Below are positions 34,380 to 42,043 of a stretch of 42,043 nt of DNA, in pieces. Location of the stretch: positions 1-42,043 of the forward strand of contig VRUK01000048.1 of NCBI GenBank assembly GCA_019456195.1, read 5' to 3'. The stretch's first letter is position 1; every line of letters starts with the position of its first letter. Source of the stretch: Planctomycetota bacterium. GTDB taxonomy: Bacteria > Planctomycetota > Phycisphaerae > Sedimentisphaerales > Anaerobacaceae. Made by a program: the position numbers and the translations under genes. The notes beneath the pieces are model-generated. The model made no database searches, was not told where the DNA came from, and saw only the letters and a list, made by a program, of their open reading frames with translations.

Positions 34380-35381
34380 ATGGGCAAGACCAAAAAGAAG
34401 AAGAAACAAGGCCCCCTCGATAGCACTATGGGTCTGGGCGACCATCTTGAGGAATTGCGCGCGCGGTTGATATTAGCCATTATCGGTTTGTTAGTTGGAA
34501 CAATACTCTGCCTCTGTTTAGGGACTCGGATAATACGTTTCATTGAACGGCCTTATACTAACGCGATTGCGGCACGTACACCTGACTCTCGAAATGATCG
34601 GTCAATAACTGATTCAAATGATCTTGTGCAGGCTCTATGTGCCAATATAATAACAGCTTTGTCTTCCGATCCTAACGCACCTTCTATAGATCCGAATATT
34701 GTTGAGTTCGTGCAAAGAATCTATGCTGAGACTGTTACACAAATATCCAATGATCCAAATGCAAAATCTACGAGCAAAGAAGCTGGTTATACCCACCCGA
34801 GACAAAGTCTGGTAACACTTGCTCCTGCTGATTCATTCGTAGGATTTATGAAAATATCGCTGATCTCGGGCTTGATAGTGTCATCGCCGTGGGTATTCTA
34901 TCATTTATGGATGTTCGTTGCGGCAGGATTGTATTCGAATGAAAGACGATACGTGCAGGTAGCAGTACCTTTTTCGGTGATATTATTTATAACAGGGGCC
35001 CTGTTCTTTCTCTTAGTAGTGGCTCCTATATCTTTACGTTTCTTTCTCACTTTCGGTGACCTGATCGGTGTATCACCCAGCTGGACTTTTCAGAAGTATA
35101 TTTCTTTTGTGACGATTCTTATGCTGGTCTTTGGGCTTGGTTTTCAGACACCTATAGCGATTTTTATCCTGAACAGGACCGGGCTGATTTCAATTCCAGC
35201 GCTGCGCAGCTCAAGAAAATACGTATTTCTCGGTACCTTTGTAGTTGCTGCATTGGTCACTCCGCCCGATGCTATTTCTCAGATAACTCTGGCTATACCG
35301 CTTTTTGCACTGTTTGAGATGGGTATCTTACTGTGTTGGTTTGCAGAGCGCAGGAAAAAAGCTAAAGAAAGCCGGGATTAA
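34380..35381 (+). CDS. tatC: Twin-arginine translocase subunit TatC with enlarged first outer loop
   Basis: Six-helix receptor of the twin-arginine translocase that reads the RR signal. Family landmarks are HLEELRARL (22-30), the Pro58 region ERPY, SPWVFYHLWMFVAAGLYSNERR (169-190) with Glu188 matching E. coli Glu103, and ALVTPPDAISQ near 300. Between Pro58 and the VTLAPADSF segment (145-153) there are about 87 residues where E. coli TatC has about 20. The extra part is rich in Asp, Asn, Ser and Pro (two DPNA motifs) and would lie outside the membrane in the first loop. The N-terminus has a lysine-rich tail (KTKKKKKQ). It is co-transcribed with tatA and probably with the radical SAM gene 45 bases downstream. 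Confidence 0.93.
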   Translation: MGKTKKKKKQGPLDSTMGLGDHLEELRARLILAIIGLLVGTILCLCLGTRIIRFIERPYTNAIAARTPDSRNDRSITDSNDLVQALCANIITALSSDPNAPSIDPNIVEFVQRIYAETVTQISNDPNAKSTSKEAGYTHPRQSLVTLAPADSFVGFMKISLISGLIVSSPWVFYHLWMFVAAGLYSNERRYVQVAVPFSVILFITGALFFLLVVAPISLRFFLTFGDLIGVSPSWTFQKYISFVTILMLVFGLGFQTPIAIFILNRTGLISIPALRSSRKYVFLGTFVVAALVTPPDAISQITLAIPLFALFEMGILLCWFAERRKKAKESRD

Positions 35382-35426
35382 TCCTGATTACTTTCATAAT
35401 GCACCTATCCTTGTTCCTGTAGAAAT

Positions 35427-36863
35427 ATGTTAACGTTGATTAACGCAAACAGAATGCTCCCTCCGATAGGTCCAATCGGCCTTGACTACGTTGCAGCGAG
35501 TGCCGAAAGGGCCGGGATTGAAGTAGAGATAGTGGATTTATGCCTGTCTGATGATCCGCTGGAAATGCTTGAGGGATATTTTGCTGTTCATAGCCCGCAA
35601 TTGGTGGGGATTTCATTTCGCAATACGGATGATTGTTTTTGGCCGAGCGCCCGATGCTTTGTCCCTGACCTGGCTGAGACTATAAGTGAAATACGCAAAA
35701 TGACCGATGCGCAGATCGTAATCGGCGGAGTCGGTTTTTCCATCTTTGCCCGGCGTATTGTGGAATATACAGGTGTGGATTTCGGGATTTGCGGCGATGG
35801 TGAGCAGGCAATAGTTTCACTTTTCAACGAGTTACAGCAATCGAGATGGTTTGAACGTGTCGAAGGTTTAATTTGGCGATCTAATGGGGATATTTACAGC
35901 AATCGGCCAAGCTGGCCTGATCCACTTTCTTTGCCGACAAATCGCGACCAAATCGATAATCTGACTTACTTTGAGAAGGGGGGGCAATGTGGTCTTGAGA
36001 CAAAGCGCGGCTGTAACCGTGGATGTATTTATTGTGCCGACCATTTGTCCAAAGGTGCGGCAATCAGACTCCGAGAACCTTCAGAAGTTGCTGATGAAGC
36101 CCAATCCCTCATGGCCCAGGGGATCGATGTGTTGCACTTGTGCGACGCTGAATTTAACATTCCCCGGAAGCATGCGTATGCGGTTTGCGAAGAGTTTATT
36201 CGGCGCTCGATTGGTAAAAGCCTGAGCTGGTACACATATATGGCGGTGGTTCCTTTCGATGCTGAGCTTGCTAAAGCAATGAGAAAAGCCGGTTGTATAG
36301 GTATTAATTTTACAGGCGACTCGGCGAGCTCTTTGATGCTGAAGACTTACAACCAGCCTCACAATAAAGACGACCTTGCTTTGGCGGTGCGTTGGTGTCG
36401 TGATAATGATATAAAAGTTATGATAGATTTACTGCTCGGCGGGCCGGAAGAAACGCCGGACACCGTTTCGGAGACAGTCGATTTTATTAAGCAGATTGAA
36501 CCTGATTGTTCCGGCGCATCACTTGGTATCAGAGTTTATCCCGGTACTCCAATGGCCAATATTATGGCGAACGAAGGCCCGGGGGAGACTAATCTTAATA
36601 TCCATCGAAAATATTCGGGGCCTGTCGATCTTTTCCAGCCGACCTTCTATATATCGGAGGCTTTAGGTCAGCAGCCGGCCAGGCTCATGAAAGATTTTAT
36701 TGCCGGTGACAAAAGATTCTTTGAGCCGACAGAACCGGAAGCGATTGAGAGTGGTCAGTCGAAGGACCACAATTATAATGATAACCTGGAACTGGCCGAG
36801 GCAATCAAGAATGGTCAGCGGGGGGCTTATTGGGATATTCTCCGTAAGCTTCGAGCTGACTAA
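35427..36863 (+). CDS. B12-binding-domain radical SAM protein
   Basis: Radical SAM enzyme with an N-terminal cobalamin-binding-like Rossmann domain (residues about 1-150, including NANRMLPPIGPIGLDYVAA and VIGGVGFSIFA). The iron-sulfur motif is CNRGCIYC (196-203), the canonical CxxxCxxC. The SAM-binding follow-up includes GINFTGDSAS and LLLGGPEETPDTV. The B12 domain lacks a clear DxHxxG motif, which is common in this broad group, so cobalamin binding is uncertain. The reaction cannot be assigned; relatives perform methylation, cyclisation or methylthiolation. It is the last gene after tatA-tatC. Its stop overlaps that of the convergent MBL-fold gene by about three bases. Confidence 0.85.
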   Translation: MLTLINANRMLPPIGPIGLDYVAASAERAGIEVEIVDLCLSDDPLEMLEGYFAVHSPQLVGISFRNTDDCFWPSARCFVPDLAETISEIRKMTDAQIVIGGVGFSIFARRIVEYTGVDFGICGDGEQAIVSLFNELQQSRWFERVEGLIWRSNGDIYSNRPSWPDPLSLPTNRDQIDNLTYFEKGGQCGLETKRGCNRGCIYCADHLSKGAAIRLREPSEVADEAQSLMAQGIDVLHLCDAEFNIPRKHAYAVCEEFIRRSIGKSLSWYTYMAVVPFDAELAKAMRKAGCIGINFTGDSASSLMLKTYNQPHNKDDLALAVRWCRDNDIKVMIDLLLGGPEETPDTVSETVDFIKQIEPDCSGASLGIRVYPGTPMANIMANEGPGETNLNIHRKYSGPVDLFQPTFYISEALGQQPARLMKDFIAGDKRFFEPTEPEAIESGQSKDHNYNDNLELAEAIKNGQRGAYWDILRKLRAD

Positions 36864-38263
36864 TCAAGAACAATTTCATCCTGATATGCCGGAACAACTA
36901 CCTGCCAGCCTGTTTGTTCCCTGATGTAATCGCCGAATTTATGTGCGCTTTTTGTTTCACCGTGTACGACGAAAACTTTACGGGGCGGTTTTTTGAGCTT
37001 GCTTAGCCAGGCAAAGAGTTCATTCCTGTCCGCATGGGCTGAAAATCCGTTTATCCGAGTAATTCTTGCTTTGATCTGATGATTCTGGCCGTGTATTCTT
37101 ATTTCCTTTTTGCCGTTTATAATCAGCCTGCCGAGTGTGCCTTCAGCCTGATATCCGACAAACATTATAGTGTTTATGGGGTTTGAGATATTATTAACCA
37201 GATGGTGTTTGATTCTACCGCCGGTACACATTCCGGAGCCTGCAATAATAATGACCGATTCTGAAATATGGTTGATTCTTTTCGATTCGTCGGAAGTTCC
37301 TGTTATTTTTAATTCAGGGAATTTGAAAGGAGATTCGTTATTACGGACATGCTCGGTCATTTCTTCATCGAAAAACTCTTTGTGATGCTGGAAGACTTTT
37401 GTGATTCTCGAAGCCATTGGGCTGTCTAAGAAAACCGACAAATGGGGAATTGCGTTTTCGAGCATCAGCTCATTAATATAATATAGAAGCTCCTGCGAGC
37501 GTTCGAGTGCAAAGCTTGGAATTACAATATTGCCGCCGGGTCTTGTTGAGTTGATAACATCGGCAATCAGTTTCTTGGTATCTTCTTTTCCCTGATGCAC
37601 TCTATCACCATAAGTCGATTCGATGAGTATGTAATCGGCCTGCTCAAAAGAAGTGGGGTCCTCGACAATAGGTCTGTCCGGTCTGCCCATGTCACCGGAG
37701 AACAAAATAGTTCTTTCTTCGCCGTTTGCTTTTGCCTTAACCTGTATTATCGAGGAGCCGAGAACATGGCCGGCATCGAAAAAAGTTGCTTCAAGGCCTT
37801 CGGCAATATGTATGGGCTGTTTGTATTTCACCGGTGAAAAAAGCGGACAGCAAACTTCGACATCCTCAATCGTATAGAGCGGCTTTACTGGAAAAGGACC
37901 TTTTCTGCCTTCTTTTTTATGTCTTCTACGCTTGTACTTGGCATCTTCTTCCTGTATTTTGGCTGAATCCCTTAAAATTATTTGTGCAATTTCTCCTGTT
38001 GCGGATGTGCCGTATATTTTACCTTTGAATCCTTCTTTAACGAGCTTTGGCAGGAGGCCGCAATGGTCGAGGTGGGCATGAGTTAAAAGGACGGCGTCTA
38101 TACTGTTCGGGGGAACTGTAAATGGTTCCCAGTTTCTTTTCCTGAACTGCCGTTCCTGGTAGAGGCCGCAATCGACAAGAAGTTTCGTGCCATTGGCCTG
38201 TAATAAGTGGCGGGAGCCTGTAACGTTTTGAACTGCGCCGAGAAAATTCAACTTAAGCTGCAT
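36860..38263 (-). CDS. MBL-fold/beta-CASP ribonuclease-like protein
   Basis: Metallo-beta-lactamase-fold hydrolase of the beta-CASP group, resembling bacterial and archaeal RNA-processing nucleases of the CPSF type. The zinc motif HAHLDHCG is at 62-69 (His62, His64, Asp66, His67). DAGHVLGSS (about 163-171) and FSGDMGRPDRPI (about 189-200) supply further ligands. The beta-CASP insert spans about 210-390 (FALERSQELLYYINEL, SGMCTGGRIKHHL). The C-terminal part has FSAHADRNEL and VFVVHGE, the A-C motifs with catalytic histidines. Length of 467 fits the family. It could process or degrade mRNA. A copy of the dispersed repeat starts about 88 bases upstream of its ATG. Confidence 0.9.
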   Translation of the reverse strand: MQLKLNFLGAVQNVTGSRHLLQANGTKLLVDCGLYQERQFRKRNWEPFTVPPNSIDAVLLTHAHLDHCGLLPKLVKEGFKGKIYGTSATGEIAQIILRDSAKIQEEDAKYKRRRHKKEGRKGPFPVKPLYTIEDVEVCCPLFSPVKYKQPIHIAEGLEATFFDAGHVLGSSIIQVKAKANGEERTILFSGDMGRPDRPIVEDPTSFEQADYILIESTYGDRVHQGKEDTKKLIADVINSTRPGGNIVIPSFALERSQELLYYINELMLENAIPHLSVFLDSPMASRITKVFQHHKEFFDEEMTEHVRNNESPFKFPELKITGTSDESKRINHISESVIIIAGSGMCTGGRIKHHLVNNISNPINTIMFVGYQAEGTLGRLIINGKKEIRIHGQNHQIKARITRINGFSAHADRNELFAWLSKLKKPPRKVFVVHGETKSAHKFGDYIREQTGWQVVVPAYQDEIVLD

Positions 38264-38351
38264 ATTTTACCTCATTGTTATAAATGTTGTTTAATTTGGT
38301 ATTGTAGCGATTTATAAGTATGATGTCAAGGAGAATATCAGACACCCTACA

Positions 38352-38643
38352 GATTGGCTTTGATTGGGTTTGTTTTGGGTTAAATTGGGTTTGAATTGGG
38401 TTTGTTTTTGGCTTTATTGGCTTTGAATTGGGTTTGTTTTTTGGCCCCGGTGAGCGGGACAAAATCTTGTAATTACTTGTCATGTCTGAGGTTATGTTCA
38501 TTTTGTCATTTCTGAAATTGGGTTTGTTTTGCATAAAAAGGTCTGATTTGTAGAGCTATCTCTACAGTTGTAGAGGGCAATTTATTTAAAAGTGAGCTAA
38601 AGTGCCTAAAGTGAGCTAAAGTTGGATAATTGATGCTCATGAT
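38352..38643 (-). repeat. Dispersed repeat, copy 2
   Basis: Same architecture as 3325-3583: a TTGGGTTTG-type array of about 11-base period, then TTTGCATAAAAAGG, a CTCTACAGTTGTAGAG palindrome, and two AGTGAGCTAAAG units, ending in GCTCATGAT. It differs by an insertion of about 80 bases (38440-38520) within the array. It lies just upstream of the MBL-fold gene, on the same relative strand and at nearly the same distance as copy 1 from sppA. Confidence 0.8.
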
Positions 38644-39163
38644 ATATACTTACTGTTAATTCTGGATCCCCGATTACAACATTCGAGGACAAGCTCAGTG
38701 AGGGCAGAAAAGTACCGCCTCTATACTTAGACGAGTGTGCAGTTTTGAGCCGAAAATTGGGCTATCTTTTTTGGCTTTTTGCTCGTAAGTCTTTTTTATG
38801 GAAGGAGATAAAAAATTTTGAAAATTTATATTTTTGTTTTTAACTGTGAGCGTTTTTTAACGAAAATCCCTTGAATTTTCGTTAATTTTGAGTTTTGAGT
38901 GTTGAGTTAGATTTGAGTCCGTCAGACGACGCCGGATAAAAATTAGAGATTAACAGATGGGAAAAGGGGAAGGTTAAAGGTAAAAACAGGGTAAAATATG
39001 GTTGATTTTTGGTGGTAGTTTTGCATTTTTGAGAGAGATTTGTAGAAAAACCGGGATTCTTTATGAAATGGCGAAATTGCGGAATAGTTATGGATTTGGA
39101 TAAAATACCAGTTGTCGTGAGTTATTCGTGAGTTTTGGAACGCATATATCGGCTGGAATTAAG
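38644..39163. other. AT-rich gene-free stretch
   Basis: No gene found. It holds a degenerate relative (about 38664-38705, with CATTCGAGGACAAGCTC) of the repeat at 6986-7030. Elsewhere it has A/T-rich runs such as TTTTTAACG and inverted CGAAAATTC text near 38855-38885. No ribosome site or plausible protein was seen. Confidence 0.4.
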
Positions 39164-39318
39164 TATGGTGTCCCTAATGGCACTAAGTTAAGCATATGTG
39201 ATCGTCTAAGAGGCAGAGCCAGATGCCGCTTGATTCGAAATTTCGCTGATTTGGCTGACAAATAGACTGCTCTATTGACCACGATTCCCCTTAACTTAGT
39301 GCCATTATATGGTGTCCC
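39164..39318. mobile_element. MITE-like element with perfect terminal inverted repeats
   Basis: Perfect 18-base inverted repeats, TAATGGCACTAAGTTAAG (39175-39192) and its reverse complement (39290-39307), bound a 133-base element with no plausible gene. Identical 11-base direct repeats, TATGGTGTCCC (39164-39174 and 39308-39318), touch both ends like a target-site duplication. This is the classic shape of a non-autonomous transposable element. The parent transposase is not in the window. Confidence 0.65.
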
Positions 39319-39708
39319 CGGAATTTACAGTCCCGCAACACATCGATAAAGGCCTTTCGCTTTCTGGTTAACATCTTGTTGTAACCGTAGAGTTGATAGA
39401 AATTTCCCCATGCTGGCTGCGGGGCTTTTTATGTTACATGGTGGAGTTGTAGAACGATTCTCATAAATGGGAATACAAAGCAACTCCAAAAGTCCGCTTT
39501 TCCCTTGACGTGGCAGTTAAGGTGGCTAATCTGATATATAGATATTATTGCTAAGACTTATCCCTGTGGAAAGTCTGCCTTGATCAAGAAAAGCTTGGAC
39601 TGAGCGAAGTCAAACGTGCGGATTGGAAAGTCTTAGATGGAGAATTTGAGAGAAATGCTGTTCACTGGCCCTGCCCCTGTTGGGCACAAGAATAGGAGGT
39701 AACCAAAA
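39319..39708. other. Upstream region of the secreted ankyrin gene, no gene seen
   Basis: About 390 bases before the ankyrin gene without a convincing gene. TTGACG at about 39505-39510 could be a -35 box, but the best -10 candidates nearby are weak. A strong ribosome site (TAGGAGG) ends it. Confidence 0.35.
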
Positions 39709-41547
39709 ATGAAAGTCTTAAGACTACTCTGCTTAGTTTTGCCATTGACGCTTATCGCTGCCGGATTCACAAGCGAGCCGGAAAAAGTCAATGAATTAAA
39801 CAAATCACTTCTCCAGGCTGCAACTGATGGCGCAATTGCCCAGGTCAAATCGCTGCTCTCAAAGGGCGCGGATGTCAATGCCAAGGACAAGTTCGGCTGG
39901 ACGGCCCTGCACGTCGCGACGGCTCAAGGCTCGCAAGACGTGGCCAGGCTCATTATTGCCGGCGGCGGCGATATCAACGCAAAGGACAAGATCGGCGATA
40001 CGCCCCTGCACTTAGCGGCTAAGCTGGGCCACAATGCCCTGATAGAACTCTTTCTCGCCAAAGGTGCCAATGTCAATGTCAAGAGCGAGGACGGCTCCAC
40101 ACCTCTACACATCGCGGCCGAAAATGGTCGGAAAGACTCCGCCGAACTCCTTATTGACAGGGGTGCCGATGTTAACGCGAAGAATGCGGAAAGTCGGACA
40201 CCGTTATACGGGGCAAGAAACAAGGGTGTGGCTGAACTGCTTATTTTCAAAGGGGCGGATGTAAATGCAAAGGACAAAACTGACAACACGCCGTTGCACG
40301 AGGCGGCTGGGGGTGGCCAGAAAGATATAGCAGAACTGCTTATCGCCAAAGGTGCAGATATTGAAGCAAAGGACAGCAGAGAGGGCATGCTGTCTGGCAT
40401 GCCGTTGCACTTGGCGGCCTTTTTTGGCCACAGAGATGTGGCTGAACTGCTTATTGTAAAAGGGGCGGAAATTAACGCAAAGAACAAGAGCGGCGATACG
40501 CCCTTGCACCGGACGGCCTTTTTTGGCCACAGAGATGTGGCTGAACTGCTTATTGTAAAAGGGGCGGAAATTAACGCAAAGAACAAGCGGGGCCTAACGC
40601 CGTTGCACTGGGCGGCCGCGTTTGGCCAGAAAGATATAGCAGAACTGCTTATCGCCAAAGGTGCCGATATCAATGCAAGAGACTTCCAGAAGGGCACACC
40701 TCTTCACTGGGCAAGCAGAAGGGGCCATGAGGAAATCGCAGAGTTTCTGCTGGCAAATGGTGCCGAGGTGGACGCACGAAACATACGCGGCCACACGGTG
40801 CTGCACCGTGCGGCCTCAGCAGGTAACAAGGATATGTTTGAGCTGCTGTTAGCCCATGGTGCCGACCTGCATGCCACGGACTACCTGCACTGGACAGTTA
40901 TGCAAAGAGCTATGCGGTGGAGTGGGGAGGAAATGGTTCGATACCTGCTCGGCAAAGGCATCAAGGTCCCGCCTATCCACTTGGCGGCCTACTTTGGAGA
41001 GCTTCAGAAGTTGCAGGGCCTCCTTGCTGATGGAGCCGACGTCAATTCGAAAGACAGCGCCGGCTTTGTTCCACTACACTATGCCCTTCTCCGAGGTCAT
41101 AAGAAAGCGGTCGAATTGCTCATCAGCAAAGGTGCGGATGTCAATGCAAGGACTTTGCATGACCATACACCACTGTGGGCAGCAAAAACTACGGATATGA
41201 CGGCCCTGCTCATTGCCAAAGGCGCTGATGTAAACATAAACACCAAATCTGGGTGGAGTCCTCTCCTCAGCGCGATAGGACAAGGCAATACCCAACAGAC
41301 GGAGCTGCTTATCTCCCACGGAGCTGACGTCAATGCGAAGGTGTCCTTGTGGGACTCGAAAGGGCTCACGCCTTTGCACCAGGCGTGCATGGTAGGGGAC
41401 AAGGCCATCGTCGAAATGCTCCTTGCTAAGGGGGCGGATATAAACGCTAAGACCGACAAGGGTACACCCCTGTCTCTGGCTCTGGAAGGGGGGAATAAGC
41501 GTACGGTAATCGTCGAACTGCTCCGCCAGCACGGGGCCAAAGAATAA
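39709..41547 (+). CDS. Secreted ankyrin-repeat protein (612 aa)
   Basis: Exported protein made of about seventeen ankyrin repeats. The signal peptide is residues 1-20 or so (MKVLRLLCLVLPLTLIAAGF), with no lipobox cysteine near the cut. The repeats follow the consensus 'GADVNAKDKxGxTPLHxAAxxGxxDxAELLIAKG' almost without break from about residue 30 to 600. A degenerate unit occurs around 400-430 (SGEEMVRYLLGKGIKVPPIHLAAYFG). Two adjacent units are identical over 74 bases (40415-40488 and 40514-40587), which shows recent duplication. GGAGG lies nine bases before ATG 39709. No enzymatic domain or anchor is seen. It probably binds proteins in the periplasm-like space or outside; the partner is unknown. 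Confidence 0.88.
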   Translation: MKVLRLLCLVLPLTLIAAGFTSEPEKVNELNKSLLQAATDGAIAQVKSLLSKGADVNAKDKFGWTALHVATAQGSQDVARLIIAGGGDINAKDKIGDTPLHLAAKLGHNALIELFLAKGANVNVKSEDGSTPLHIAAENGRKDSAELLIDRGADVNAKNAESRTPLYGARNKGVAELLIFKGADVNAKDKTDNTPLHEAAGGGQKDIAELLIAKGADIEAKDSREGMLSGMPLHLAAFFGHRDVAELLIVKGAEINAKNKSGDTPLHRTAFFGHRDVAELLIVKGAEINAKNKRGLTPLHWAAAFGQKDIAELLIAKGADINARDFQKGTPLHWASRRGHEEIAEFLLANGAEVDARNIRGHTVLHRAASAGNKDMFELLLAHGADLHATDYLHWTVMQRAMRWSGEEMVRYLLGKGIKVPPIHLAAYFGELQKLQGLLADGADVNSKDSAGFVPLHYALLRGHKKAVELLISKGADVNARTLHDHTPLWAAKTTDMTALLIAKGADVNINTKSGWSPLLSAIGQGNTQQTELLISHGADVNAKVSLWDSKGLTPLHQACMVGDKAIVEMLLAKGADINAKTDKGTPLSLALEGGNKRTVIVELLRQHGAKE

Positions 41548-41554
41548 AAATCGT

Positions 41555-41678
41555 GGTTCAGGGTTCAAGGTTCACAGTTCATGGTTGGTGGCTGGTAAAA
41601 CTGGTTTATTCGATTACCTGTGAACCTGGAACCGTGAACCCTGAACCGCTTTAGCGAAATGCTTCACTTCGCTAAAGC
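41555..41678. repeat. GGTTCA inverted repeat and adjacent perfect hairpin
   Basis: GGTTCAGGGTTCA (41555-41567) pairs with TGAACCCTGAACC (41635-41647), with a further GGTTC/GAACC pair inside. Directly after comes a second perfect 11-base stem, GCTTTAGCGAA (41648-41658) and TTCGCTAAAGC (41668-41678). No T-run follows, so neither is a clear terminator; they lie between the ankyrin gene and the next start codon. Confidence 0.65.
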
Positions 41679-41699
41679 ATTATGAAAGGGGAATTTAAT

Positions 41700-42043
41700 A
41701 TGAGAAAGACTTCTGACCACAAAAAAAACCTGTCGTGCCTAAGTGTTCTCTTCTGTCTATCGCTTGGTGCCTTTGGCTGGCTTGAGACTGCCCGGGCTTC
41801 GCAAGCTGCAAATGAACCTGAGCTGCGGCTGCGCCCGTACGACAAATCCGAGCTGAACCTCAAGGCGATCCCCTTCAAGATCATCTATGAAACTTTCAGA
41901 GAAACGGACGGCAAAGAAAACTGGGAGCTATATCTCATCAATGCAGACGGCTCCAATGCAACCAACCTTACCCGGACACCGGATTTGGATGAAATGTGTC
42001 CCCATGCCTCGCCCGATGGGACGAAGATATGTTTCGTTGCCGA
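41700..42043 (+). CDS. TolB-like beta-propeller protein, N-terminal part (runs off the window)
   Basis: Open from ATG 41700 to the window end, 114 codons so far. AAAGGGG seven bases upstream supports the start. The first 40 residues look like a signal peptide (NLSCLSVLFCLSLGAFGWLETARA), giving an exported protein. The segment NWELYLINADGSNATNLTR followed by HASPDGTKICFVA is the WD40-like PD40 repeat of TolB and related propellers, where each blade reads D-x-x-G-x-x-x-x-L-T and SPDG-x-x-I-x-F. The rest is missing, so the family (TolB-like, peptidase with propeller, or other) cannot be fixed. It follows the secreted ankyrin gene across a hairpin-rich gap of 152 bases. Confidence 0.75.
   Translation, partial: MRKTSDHKKNLSCLSVLFCLSLGAFGWLETARASQAANEPELRLRPYDKSELNLKAIPFKIIYETFRETDGKENWELYLINADGSNATNLTRTPDLDEMCPHASPDGTKICFVA

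Noticed and set aside
38253..38534. Minus-strand open frame starting MQNKPNFRN
   Set aside because: Same repeat family as 3325-3583. The open frame comes from the repeat, and its end overlaps the start of the MBL-fold gene.
39088..39282. Minus-strand 64-codon frame overlapping the MITE-like element
   Set aside because: It crosses the element boundary, has no ribosome site and no resemblance to a transposase.
1..42043. tRNA, rRNA and known riboswitch search by eye
   Set aside because: No cloverleaf, rRNA segment, T-box or cobalamin-type leader could be supported; short RNAs may still be missed without a covariance search.

Overview
The window looks like a piece of a Planctomycetota chromosome, probably Phycisphaerae-like. 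This is an inference from gene content: a secreted LamG protein with the repeated 'YYWRVDE' modules common in that group, a sugar-degradation cluster with DUF4432, PIG-L, NagB-like and PfkB proteins, a large FAD-oxidoreductase lipoprotein, Tat-exported redox proteins, and dispersed AT-rich repeats that spell NPIQTQF-like peptides when translated. No rRNA, tRNA, CRISPR array, integrase or complete insertion sequence was found. Two genes carry frame disruptions, which may be real decay or assembly error.

Layout. (1) 1-3.6 kb: a broken gene of unknown function, a 73-residue predicted tail-anchored protein (minus) and a signal peptide peptidase SppA (minus), preceded by dispersed repeat copy 1. 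(2) 3.6-7.2 kb: two cytosolic ankyrin-repeat genes (plus), each preceded by a copy of the same promoter/leader sequence, then a gene-free stretch of repeat fragments. (3) 7.2-17.2 kb: a seven-gene minus-strand operon for carbohydrate breakdown, read in the order FAD-oxidoreductase lipoprotein, xylose-isomerase-like protein, PIG-L deacetylase, NagB-like isomerase, PfkB kinase, DUF4432 epimerase-like protein, mannitol-dehydrogenase-like protein. (4) 17.3-19.7 kb: a LamG secreted protein with its own promoter and a strong terminator. (5) 19.8-26.8 kb: housekeeping genes: B12-dependent ribonucleotide reductase, two small hypothetical genes, a glycine-rich RRM RNA-binding protein with a terminator hairpin in its upstream region, a frameshifted small gene, tyrosyl-tRNA synthetase, a DUF502 membrane protein and heptose epimerase HldD. 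(6) 27.0-27.3 kb: a self-contained unit, with promoter and terminator, for a 31-residue peptide. (7) 27.4-36.9 kb: a minus-strand redox operon (DUF6599-like, DUF362, DUF4832, polyferredoxin, aldo/keto reductase) diverging from tatA-tatC-radical SAM on the plus strand. (8) 36.9-42 kb: an MBL/beta-CASP ribonuclease-like gene preceded by repeat copy 2, a gene-free stretch with a MITE-like element, a large secreted ankyrin protein and the start of a TolB-like propeller protein.

How the genes fit together. In region 7 two proteins have N-terminal twin-arginine signals and a third has an internal one. Their operon sits back to back with tatA-tatC, with near-consensus promoters on both strands, so a linked export and electron-transfer role is plausible. 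In region 3 the enzymes suggest deacetylation, phosphorylation, isomerisation/deamination and oxidation of a sugar whose identity the sequence does not give. The most novel-looking items are the 31-residue peptide unit, the duplicated repeat at matching distances upstream of two genes, the MITE-like element and the duplicated ankyrin leader.
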